Shown here one piece after another: positions 7,990-14,171 of a stretch of DNA of 51,648 nucleotides. Below the pieces are notes generated by a model. That model was not told where the DNA came from and did not search any database. It saw only the letters and a list, made by a program, of their open reading frames with translations. A program made the position numbers and the translations under genes. Positions within the stretch are counted from its first letter, which is position 1, and every line of letters starts with the position of its first letter. This stretch comes from RGIG3102 sp045633415 (GTDB lineage: Bacteria > Bacillota > Clostridia > Oscillospirales > Ruminococcaceae), in assembly GCA_045633415.1 (NCBI GenBank), contig JAZQYH010000090.1:1-51648 (forward strand), read 5' to 3'.

Positions 7990-9291
7990 ATGAAAAATAT
8001 AAATGAACTGCTGGGCTTTATTGAAAACAGCCCATCACCATTCCACGCTGTTGAAAAAATCAATGAAAATCTGGAATCTGCAGGCTTTACACGTCTGTAC
8101 GAACAGGATGACTGGTCTCTGGAAAGAGGCAAAGGTTACTATGTATGCCGCAACTATTCTTCCGTTCTGGCATTCAGAGTACCAGCAGAAGCTCTGCCAT
8201 CATTCAACATCGTTGCCAGCCACTGCGACAGCCCAACATTCAAAATCAAAGAAAATCCACAGATTACAACAGGTCCTTACATCACACTTAATACAGAACG
8301 CTACGGCGGTATGATTATGTCCACCTGGATGGACAGACCACTGTCTGTTGCGGGTCGTCTTATCGTAAGAGAAGGCGGCACATACACACAGAAATTGGTT
8401 AATGTTGACCGTGACCTGCTGATTATCCCAAATCTTGCTATCCATATGGACAGAAACATGAACGATGGCAAAAAATTCAACCCACAGGTTGATATGCTTC
8501 CACTGTATGCACTGAAAGATGAAGGCGACGGCTTTATGGCTCTTATCGCAAAAGAAGCAGGCGTAAAAGAAGAAGACATCATCGGTCACGACCTGTTCCT
8601 GTACAACAGACAGAAAGGTACAGTTCTTGGCGCAAACAACGAATTCGTTTGCTCTGCAAAACTGGACGACCTGCAGTGTGCATTTGCATCAATGAAAGGC
8701 TTTATCGCACAGGAAGATGTAAAGGCTATGCCTGTTCTGGCTGTATTTGACAACGAGGAAGTTGGCAGCAGCACAAAACAGGGTGCAGCATCAACATTCC
8801 TGTTCGATACACTGAACAGAGTGGTAAAAGCTCTTGGTGGCGATGAAAACACATACCGCAAAGCTCTGGCACACAGCTTTATGATCAGTGCTGACAATGC
8901 ACACGCTGTACATCCAAACCAGCCAGGTATTTCTGACCCAACAAACCGCCCAGCCATCAACAAAGGTGTTGTTATCAAATACAATGCAAACCAGAGATAC
9001 ACAACAGACGCTATCTCTGCAGCTATCTTCAAAGGTATGCTGGATGATATGGGCATCTCTTACCAGACATTTGCAAACCGCTCTGACATTCTTGGCGGCG
9101 GCACACTGGGCAACATCTCCAATACAAAAGTTGCACTGAACACAGTTGATATCGGTCTGCCACAGCTGGCTATGCACTCTGCATACGAAACAGCTGGTGT
9201 AAAAGACACAGAAGATTTCATCAGAATCTGTGAAAAATTCTTTGGTATGAAACTGAACAAAGTTGAAGACGACAAATACACAGTAGAATAA
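7990..9291 (+). CDS. apeB: M18 family aminopeptidase
   Basis: The 433-residue protein is a full-length M18 metallopeptidase. Metal-ligand motifs are visible: ASHCDSP with His78, KLDDL around Asp226, FDNEEVGS with Glu256/Glu257, SADNAHAVHPN with Asp302, and a C-terminal MHSAYETAG histidine. M18 enzymes are dodecameric cytosolic aminopeptidases that prefer acidic or neutral N-terminal residues and take part in peptide turnover. TAGGAG precedes the ATG. The gene stands alone between its own promoter and a strong terminator. Codon choice (ACA, CTG, GGC) matches the highly expressed genes of the window. The symbol follows common annotation use and is less certain than the family. Confidence 0.93.
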   Translation: MKNINELLGFIENSPSPFHAVEKINENLESAGFTRLYEQDDWSLERGKGYYVCRNYSSVLAFRVPAEALPSFNIVASHCDSPTFKIKENPQITTGPYITLNTERYGGMIMSTWMDRPLSVAGRLIVREGGTYTQKLVNVDRDLLIIPNLAIHMDRNMNDGKKFNPQVDMLPLYALKDEGDGFMALIAKEAGVKEEDIIGHDLFLYNRQKGTVLGANNEFVCSAKLDDLQCAFASMKGFIAQEDVKAMPVLAVFDNEEVGSSTKQGAASTFLFDTLNRVVKALGGDENTYRKALAHSFMISADNAHAVHPNQPGISDPTNRPAINKGVVIKYNANQRYTTDAISAAIFKGMLDDMGISYQTFANRSDILGGGTLGNISNTKVALNTVDIGLPQLAMHSAYETAGVKDTEDFIRICEKFFGMKLNKVEDDKYTVE

Positions 9292-9295
9292 TAAA

Positions 9296-9335
9296 AACAA
9301 CCCCCACCTTGCAAAAGGTAGGGGTTGTTTTTATT
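9296..9335. terminator. bidirectional terminator
   Basis: The arms AACAACCCC-C-ACCTT and AAGGT-A-GGGGTTGTT form 14 pairs around a single C-A mismatch, with loop GCAA. A T-run follows on the plus strand and an A-run precedes it. The hairpin lies between convergent genes. Confidence 0.9.
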
Positions 9336-9338
9336 ATA

Positions 9339-9653
9339 TCAATATTTTATTCTTTCGCCACATTTTGGGCAGTCGTCCGGCAGTATCTCCAGCTTGCTGG
9401 TCCAATAGCCGAAACGGTCATTGCAGAAAGGACAGTACAGATTTGCTTGGCTGTAAATAGCAAGACCACACAGAATTGCGGCCAGCACCATAAACGCTCC
9501 CAGCGCCTTTCCTGTATCAAGGTTTCTCATGTTGAAAAATATATAGGAAAGCGGCACAAACAGCGCCAGCCTTATGGCCATCAGCATGCGCATTTTCTTT
9601 ACATAAGCTGTGGCAACGGCCATTTTTTCTTCAGTTGTCACAGGTGTGTTCAT
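9339..9653 (-). CDS. small membrane protein with C-terminal zinc ribbon
   Basis: The 104-residue protein has two hydrophobic segments (about 26-41 and 48-65). A short C-terminal zinc-ribbon-like tail follows, with CPFC (about 74-77) and CPKC (about 95-98). Its ATG overlaps the stop of the upstream DUF4177-like gene by four bases (ATGA), so the two are translationally coupled. I do not recognise a specific family. A membrane-anchored zinc ribbon facing the cytosol is the most that can be said. Confidence 0.6.
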   Translation of the reverse strand: MNTPVTTEEKMAVATAYVKKMRMLMAIRLALFVPLSYIFFNMRNLDTGKALGAFMVLAAILCGLAIYSQANLYCPFCNDRFGYWTSKLEILPDDCPKCGERIKY

Positions 9654-9850
9654 TCTTCTTCCCTTTCGAAAATCAGGTCATAGCCAAGAGAGCCGCCTGC
9701 GTTTGTCTGGCTGATGCGGATGTTGCCCACATATCTCCAGCCTTTGCTACCATATTCTGTTATAATCTCTCTGTGTTCTTCCATAGTAGGAAATTTCAGA
9801 AAAGACTGCGGCATTTCAACTCTCACATATTTATATATAAACTTTTTCAT
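9650..9850 (-). CDS. DUF4177-like small protein
   Basis: The 66-residue protein reads as one small alpha-beta unit. A first strand KYVRVEMP, a helix EEHREIITEYGSKGWRYVGNI and a final strand YDLIFEREE fit the DUF4177 pattern, whose hallmark is an E...LNELG-x-xGWELV segment followed by a final hairpin. DUF4177 function is unknown. GAGAGGTGC sits upstream of the ATG. It forms a two-gene unit with the zinc-ribbon membrane protein. Confidence 0.6.
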   Translation of the reverse strand: MKKFIYKYVRVEMPQSFLKFPTMEEHREIITEYGSKGWRYVGNIRISQTNAGGSLGYDLIFEREEE

Positions 9851-9868
9851 AGTACAGCACCTCTCTTT

Positions 9869-9884
9869 TGGTAATATTTTACCA
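9869..9884. promoter_or_regulatory. short palindrome in the leader of the two small genes
   Basis: TGGTAA-TATT-TTACCA is a perfect 6-bp inverted repeat 19 bases upstream of the DUF4177-like start codon. It could be an operator or a small RNA hairpin. No function is shown. Confidence 0.3.
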
Positions 9885-9912
9885 TCAGAATGTGAAAAAA
9901 TAAAGGAAGCTG

Positions 9913-10521
9913 TTATATTTTATCGTAAGTGGTATGTTCGCTTTCTGAAATTAGATTCATCATTTTCTGCCACAGTTCCACTGTTTTGAATTTCAGGCGG
10001 AAATTATCTGTTTCGATAAATGTGTTGGAGTCGTCATCCTCGTACTGGCCACCTGTTGATATACACAGTGTCGGGTAGACAACACACCACCAGTTTTTGC
10101 CCTGCGCATCCCCCAGTCTTACTGTCAGGGCTGTGTACACCCCCCGTGGCATGGTGAAATCTTCGTACTCTGTGGTGTCAAAATAAAACTGCTCTATACT
10201 GCACTGGCTTTTGTATCCAGCCCCAAGATTTTCAAGTGTATTGTCTGCAATCTGTTGCAGATAATCCAGATTGTCCTGTGTTATCTGCACGGCTTCATGG
10301 TAATTTTTTGCCCTGCAGTAGAGGCTGGCGGCGGTGTTTACCATAACATCCTTTACCTGTGTTTTCACCTGCTGGCTGTAGGCGCTGTCGTCCTGTGCTA
10401 TAACATGCAGGCGCAGGGTTTGTTTTCTTATACTGTCTGCCTGAAAGTTGCTGTCTGTAAAAAATGATATTGCCAGCGCCAGAAACAATCCGCCTATTAT
10501 ACTGATTTCGCTTTTTTTCAT
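9913..10521 (-). CDS. spoIIR: stage II sporulation protein R
   Basis: The 202-residue protein has an N-terminal membrane or signal segment (about 7-22). Two SpoIIR signatures follow: LRLHVIAQDDSAYSQQVK (37-54) and MPRGVYTALTVRLGDAQGKNWWCVVYP (124-150), continuing to the conserved Cys at 153. SpoIIR is made in the forespore under sigma-F and is exported to the intermembrane space. There it triggers SpoIIGA to process pro-sigma-E in the mother cell. Its presence argues strongly that the host forms endospores or recently did. A GCATA sigma-F-type -35 lies upstream, but I found no convincing matching -10. It is monocistronic. Confidence 0.93.
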   Translation of the reverse strand: MKKSEISIIGGLFLALAISFFTDSNFQADSIRKQTLRLHVIAQDDSAYSQQVKTQVKDVMVNTAASLYCRAKNYHEAVQITQDNLDYLQQIADNTLENLGAGYKSQCSIEQFYFDTTEYEDFTMPRGVYTALTVRLGDAQGKNWWCVVYPTLCISTGGQYEDDDSNTFIETDNFRLKFKTVELWQKMMNLISESEHTTYDKI

Positions 10522-10673
10522 AAAACTCTCCTGTGGAACACTGTTGTGATTATATAATTGGTAAAATTTTCAAAACTATGCACAAAAAATATTGCGAAAA
10601 ATATCGGTTTATGGTATCTTTTAACAAGACCACAAAAAACCGGATTTTCCCAGAAAAATAAAGGAAAAATGTG

Positions 10674-10702
10674 TTGACAGACAGGGTTTGGTGTGGTATA
10701 AT
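10674..10702 (+). promoter_or_regulatory. sigma-A promoter of the infC operon
   Basis: A perfect TTGACA (10674-10679) and a perfect TATAAT (10697-10702) are separated by 17 bases. The region from the spoIIR start to this promoter (10522-10673) shows no gene. Confidence 0.93.
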
Positions 10703-10709
10703 CTTTTAC

Positions 10710-10870
10710 GCAATAAAGTAGCAACAGCATGTGCTCACCTTGTCCTGCGACCAAGCGGGCGGGTCAATATTCAGAGTATACGGGGGACAAAAGCGCTCTC
10801 CGCAAACTTATGTTTATTTAGCACGGGCTGTATGCTCGTGCTTTTTTAAATTTGCTTATATGAAAAATGG
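10710..10870 (+). ncRNA. L20-type attenuator leader of infC-rpmI-rplT
   Basis: About 170 bases of structured leader separate the promoter from infC. Complementary segments include TTGTCC (10740-10745) with GGACAA (10785-10790) and, nested inside, GACC (10749-10752) with GGTC (10762-10765). The leader ends in an intrinsic terminator at 10820-10847. AGCAT and GTGCT (10726-10735) can pair with parts of the terminator arms and could form an antiterminator. In Firmicutes this operon is controlled by ribosomal protein L20 binding such a leader. Position and terminator fit that; the exact L20 site was not verified. Confidence 0.75.
10820..10847 (+). terminator. intrinsic terminator (attenuator) in the infC leader
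   Basis: A 9-bp stem AGCACGGGC / GCTCGTGCT (one G-U pair) with loop TGTAT is followed by six T residues. It lies 36 bases before the infC start codon, so it must be read through for operon expression. Confidence 0.85.
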
Positions 10871-10882
10871 AGGTGCTTTATC

Positions 10883-11401
10883 ATTAGTACAAAAAAAGAA
10901 CTTGAAATCAATGAAGAAATCAGAGACAAAGAAGTGAGAGTTATCGGCGCAGACGGCAGCCAGATGGGCGTTATGTCAGCATCCGCAGCACTCAAACTGG
11001 CAGAAGAAGCTAACCTTGACCTTGTTAAGATTGCTCCAACTGCTGTTCCACCAGTATGCCGTGTTATGGACTACGGTAAATACCGTTTCGAACAGGCTAA
11101 AAAGGAAAAGGAAAACAGAAAGAACCAGAAAGTTGTTGAAACTAAAGAAGTTCGTCTGTCACTGAACATTGATACAAACGACTTTAACACAAAAGTAAAT
11201 CAGGCAAACAAGTTCCTTAAAAACGGTGATAAAGTTAAAGCAAGCATCCGTTTCAGAGGTCGTGAAATGGCTCACTCAAAAGCAGGTCTTGATGTTATGA
11301 CACGCTTTGGCGAAGCTGTTGAAGGCGGCGTTATCGAAAAACAGGCAAAGCTCGAAGGCAGAAGCATGCAGATGGTTATTGCCCCAGCATCAAAAAAATA
11401 A
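10883..11401 (+). CDS. infC: translation initiation factor IF-3, AUU start
   Basis: The 172-residue IF-3 binds the 30S subunit and controls start-codon fidelity and subunit dissociation. The conserved N-terminus INEEIRDKEVRVIG and the linker/C-domain sequences PVCRVMDYGKYRFEQ and IRFRGREM are present. An ATG- or GTG-only search would begin at an internal GTG (10934) and lose 17 conserved residues. The real start is ATT at 10883, nine bases after GGAGG (10869-10873). An AUU start is the known autoregulatory device of infC, since IF-3 itself discriminates against this codon. It heads the infC-rpmI-rplT operon. Confidence 0.95.
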   Translation: MSTKKELEINEEIRDKEVRVIGADGSQMGVMSASAALKLAEEANLDLVKIAPTAVPPVCRVMDYGKYRFEQAKKEKENRKNQKVVETKEVRLSLNIDTNDFNTKVNQANKFLKNGDKVKASIRFRGREMAHSKAGLDVMTRFGEAVEGGVIEKQAKLEGRSMQMVIAPASKK

Positions 11402-11418
11402 ACAGGAGGATTACATCC

Positions 11419-11619
11419 ATGAAGTACAAAATTAAAACACACACAGGCGCTAAAAAAAGATTTAAGCTGACAAAAAACGGCAAAATCAAAAGAGGTAAAG
11501 CTTTTAGAAGCCATATCCTGACAAAAATGTCAACTAAGAGAAAAAGAAACCTTAGAAAAGGTGGCTACACAGATAAAACAAACACAGCTACAATCAAAAA
11601 GCTGCTGCCATACGCTTAA
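11419..11619 (+). CDS. rpmI: 50S ribosomal protein L35
   Basis: The 66-residue, highly basic protein shows the L35 pattern: KYKIKTHTGAKKRFKLT at the N-terminus, then GKIKRGKAFRSHILTK and a KRKRNLRKGG stretch. It follows AGGAGG by 10 bases and sits 17 bases after infC in the standard infC-rpmI-rplT order. It is part of the 50S subunit. Confidence 0.97.
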   Translation: MKYKIKTHTGAKKRFKLTKNGKIKRGKAFRSHILTKMSTKRKRNLRKGGYTDKTNTATIKKLLPYA

Positions 11620-11669
11620 TTTGTGTAAATTTGTTTAACTAAGATTGATATTAAAGGAGAGAAAATAGA

Positions 11670-12023
11670 ATGGCTCGTATTAAAGGCGCGATGATGACTC
11701 GCAAAAGAAGAAATAAAACACTGAAACTCGCTAAAGGCTATTATGGTGCAAAATCCAAACACTTCAAAATGGCTAAACAGCAGGTTATGAAAAGCGGTAA
11801 CTACGCTTTCGCTGGCAGAAAACAGAAAAAGAGAGATTTCCGCAGACTGTGGATTACACGTATCTCCGCTGCAGTTAAAATGCACGGCATGAACTACTCC
11901 ACATTCATGAACGGCCTGAAAAAAGCAGGTATCACACTGAACAGAAAAATGCTTTCTGAAATGGCTATCCATGATGCAGCAGCATTTGCTTCCCTGGTAG
12001 AAGTTGCTAAAAAAGCTCTGTAA
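11670..12023 (+). CDS. rplT: 50S ribosomal protein L20
   Basis: The 117-residue protein has the L20 signatures RRKKTLKLAKGY-like (here RRNKTLKLAKGYYGAKS), RDFRRLWITRISAAVK and a C-terminal NRKMLSEMAI helix. L20 is an early 23S rRNA-binding assembly protein. In Firmicutes it also represses this operon by promoting termination in the leader. GGAGAG precedes the ATG by nine bases. It is the last gene of the operon. Confidence 0.97.
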   Translation: MARIKGAMMTRKRRNKTLKLAKGYYGAKSKHFKMAKQQVMKSGNYAFAGRKQKKRDFRRLWITRISAAVKMHGMNYSTFMNGLKKAGITLNRKMLSEMAIHDAAAFASLVEVAKKAL

Positions 12024-12034
12024 TATATAAAATC

Positions 12035-12100
12035 ACGCCTTGGCACTTTTGTGTCAGGGCGTAATTCGCATTATAAACCCCTTTTAAACAGGGGCTTTTT
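12035..12100 (+). terminator. end-of-operon hairpins after rplT
   Basis: A 12-bp hairpin (12035-12046 / 12051-12062, two G-U pairs, loop TTTT) is followed by a short CCCC / GGGG hairpin (12078-12081 / 12091-12094) with CTTTTT at 12095-12100. The second provides the T-tract. Confidence 0.65.
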
Positions 12101-12109
12101 GGCGTGTTT

Positions 12110-12135
12110 GCGGTTTATTCCAAGGGATAAACCGC
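12110..12135. repeat. inverted repeat GCGGTTTAT / ATAAACCGC
   Basis: A 9-bp perfect inverted repeat with an 8-base loop lies between the rplT terminator and the next leader. There is no T-tract on either side. Confidence 0.5.
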
Positions 12136-12169
12136 CAATATATTGTACATAATTCTTTATATATAAGGC

Positions 12170-12232
12170 AATTTTGCTTCGCTTACAAGCTGCTTTGGGC
12201 AAAATTTTTTACCCTTTGTAAAAGACTTTGCC
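12170..12232 (+). promoter_or_regulatory. overlapping alternative hairpins ahead of the TrmH-type gene
   Basis: Hairpin A pairs AATTTTGC (12170-12177) with GCAAAATT (12199-12206) and runs into a T-tract ending at 12210, like a terminator. Hairpin B pairs GGCAAA-TTTTTTA (12198-12203, 12205-12211) with TAAAAGA-TTTGCC (12219-12225, 12227-12232): 13 pairs with one G-U and one mismatch. The two share bases 12199-12206 and cannot both form. The arrangement resembles an attenuator, but no ligand or leader peptide is evident. Confidence 0.4.
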
Positions 12233-12254
12233 GGGCGCAGAAAGGTGAAAAAAT

Positions 12255-13019
12255 ATGATTAATCTTATCGAAAGCAAAGACAATCCAAAAGTTAAAACTG
12301 CTTTGAAAATAGCTACTGACACTGCCTACCGCAGAAAGAATAAGGTGTTTTTTGCATCCACATCAAAAGTGGTGCTGGATATAATCGACGCTGGTTTTGT
12401 ACATCAGGCGGTATTTGTGCTTAACACTGAATACGAAAAATTCAGCCACCGACTGCCAGAAAACAATGTGTATCTGGTGTCACAGGCTGTGGCAGACAAA
12501 CTCAGTGAAGGCAAAACAGAAGACGGTGTTTTCGCTGTGTTTGAAATGAAGGATGCCGATGAAAACAGCATCTTCACAGCAGACAGACTTCTGGTTTTAC
12601 AGGATGTTCAGGACCCAAACAACATGGGTGCAATTATGAGAACGGCTCTGGGCTTTGGCTATGACAATGTGGTGGTTTCATCAAAATGTGCAGACGTTTT
12701 TTCAAGAAAAGTTATCCGCACATCTATGACAGCCAGTGTTAAGCTGAATGTGCTGAAAGTTGCTGATATGGTGGATTTTACCCACAGGCTCAACGAAAAG
12801 GGCTTTACTACAGTGGCGGCATGTCTGGAAGGCGCACAGGAACTGGGCACAGTACCTACAAATCTGCCTGTGGCACTTTACATAGGCAACGAAGGTCAGG
12901 GCTTGTCCGACGATGTGATTGAAAGCTGTAAACTGAGACTTAAAATCCCAATGAGCGAAAGAATAGAATCACTCAATGCGGCAGTTTCAGCGGCGGTTCT
13001 TATGTGGGAGCTGAGATAA
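12255..13019 (+). CDS. TrmH/SpoU family RNA 2'-O-methyltransferase
   Basis: The 254-residue protein has an N-terminal substrate-binding domain (about 1-100) and a SPOUT methyltransferase domain. Motif 1 is LQDVQDPNNMGAIMRTA (115-131), motif 2 YIGNEGQGL (209-217) and motif 3 SLNAAVSAAVL (239-249), which form the trefoil-knot SAM site. The family methylates 2'-OH groups of rRNA or tRNA; which nucleotide cannot be told from sequence (RlmB- or TsnR-like). AAAGGTG lies upstream. Its stop overlaps the dprA start (TAATG). A candidate attenuator precedes it. Confidence 0.9.
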   Translation: MINLIESKDNPKVKTALKIATDTAYRRKNKVFFASTSKVVLDIIDAGFVHQAVFVLNTEYEKFSHRLPENNVYLVSQAVADKLSEGKTEDGVFAVFEMKDADENSIFTADRLLVLQDVQDPNNMGAIMRTALGFGYDNVVVSSKCADVFSRKVIRTSMTASVKLNVLKVADMVDFTHRLNEKGFTTVAACLEGAQELGTVPTNLPVALYIGNEGQGLSDDVIESCKLRLKIPMSERIESLNAAVSAAVLMWELR

Positions 13020-14107
13020 TGAAACAGTTGTACGATATATGGTTTGCCTATGTTATGGGGCCAAACTGTACAAATGGCCGGCAGATAGCCAGCAGCGGCT
13101 ACGGACCACGGTTGTTCTACAATATGAGACACAATCTGGCAGATTTCAATATCTTTACACATCGACAGATTGAACAGGCGAAACTTACATCTGTTGATGA
13201 TGTGGCACATATCCACAGAATTCACACAGAAAACGATATCAAATCAATAAATTACACTGATGTGGAGTTTCCACACAGGCTTAAAAATATCAGCCATGCA
13301 CCACTGGTGCTGTTTTACAAAGGGGATTTGACCCTTTTGGAAAGCAGGTACACAGTAAGCATTGTAGGCTCGCGCCGTTGCAGTGCAGAAGGGGAAAAGG
13401 CCTGTGAATTTATATCACAGACCGTGGCAGAAAAAGGTGCAGTGGTTATCAGCGGGCTTGCCCAAGGGGTAGACAGTATTGCCCACAAATCAGCAGTTTC
13501 TGCCGGTGGCAGAACAGTGGCTTTTCTGGGCGTACCGCTGGATGAATATTTCCCGAAAACAAACCAGAAGTTTCAGCAGAAACTTTGTAATGAACATCTG
13601 GTAGTAAGTGAGTACCACTGTACTTACCCATATCACGGTGTCAACTTTATATTCAGAAACAGGCTGATTGCGGCGGCTGGCGATGCATTGTGCGTAGTGC
13701 AGGCAAAAGAGCGCAGCGGCAGTCTTGCCACAGTAAACAGGGCTGTGGAATATGACAAACCTGTATTTGCTGTACCGGGCGGTATATTCAGCCCATCCTA
13801 CAGCGGCAGTAACAAACTGCTGGTGGAAGGAATTGCGAAGGCTGTTACCCATGGCAGCCAGATATTACAGTGGCTGGGGTACGAAGAAAATACCGAAACA
13901 CAGCAGACAGAACAGCTGGACAGTACAGAGTCTCTGGACCCTGTGGCACAGGCAATACTGGGGTGCATTGATGGCGCCATGAACACAAATACCATCATAC
14001 GTGCCAGCGGTGTAAAAGCCCGGCTGGTAAAAGCTACCCTTACATCACTTGAAATTGATGGCTGGGTATCAAAAACCACCAGTGGCGAGTATATACGCAC
14101 AAAATGA
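13019..14107 (+). CDS. dprA: DNA-processing protein DprA
   Basis: The 362-residue protein has the Rossmann-like DprA/Smf fold: VSIVGSRRCSAEG, VISGLAQGVDSIAHKSAV, FRNRLIAAAGDALCVVQA and VFAVPGGIF, followed by a C-terminal winged-helix region (about 300-362). DprA loads RecA on incoming single-stranded DNA in natural transformation and is also kept in bacteria not known to be competent. I chose the ATG at 13019, which overlaps the preceding stop, over a GTG five codons upstream. The order dprA-topA-trmFO is typical of Firmicutes. Confidence 0.93.
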   Translation: MKQLYDIWFAYVMGPNCTNGRQIASSGYGPRLFYNMRHNLADFNIFTHRQIEQAKLTSVDDVAHIHRIHTENDIKSINYTDVEFPHRLKNISHAPLVLFYKGDLTLLESRYTVSIVGSRRCSAEGEKACEFISQTVAEKGAVVISGLAQGVDSIAHKSAVSAGGRTVAFLGVPLDEYFPKTNQKFQQKLCNEHLVVSEYHCTYPYHGVNFIFRNRLIAAAGDALCVVQAKERSGSLATVNRAVEYDKPVFAVPGGIFSPSYSGSNKLLVEGIAKAVTHGSQILQWLGYEENTETQQTEQLDSTESLDPVAQAILGCIDGAMNTNTIIRASGVKARLVKATLTSLEIDGWVSKTTSGEYIRTK

Positions 14108-14171
14108 GAATATTAATGTGACGAGCAAATAAAATTTCAATAAATCGTCAATGAGATATAAGGAGAAAACA

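Noticed and set aside
9873..9887. 15-base identity AATATTTTACCATCA shared with 31572-31586
   Set aside because: A 15-base match between two AT-rich intergenic regions is about what chance allows in 50 kb, and the contexts are unrelated.
10522..10620. Sigma-F promoter for spoIIR
   Set aside because: A GCATA box is present on the minus strand, but no GGnnAnAnT element occurs at the required spacing, so I do not annotate it.
10731..10937. 68-codon open frame across the infC leader
   Set aside because: It overlaps the structured leader and terminator and runs into infC in a different frame; its translation resembles no protein and it has no proper ribosome binding site.
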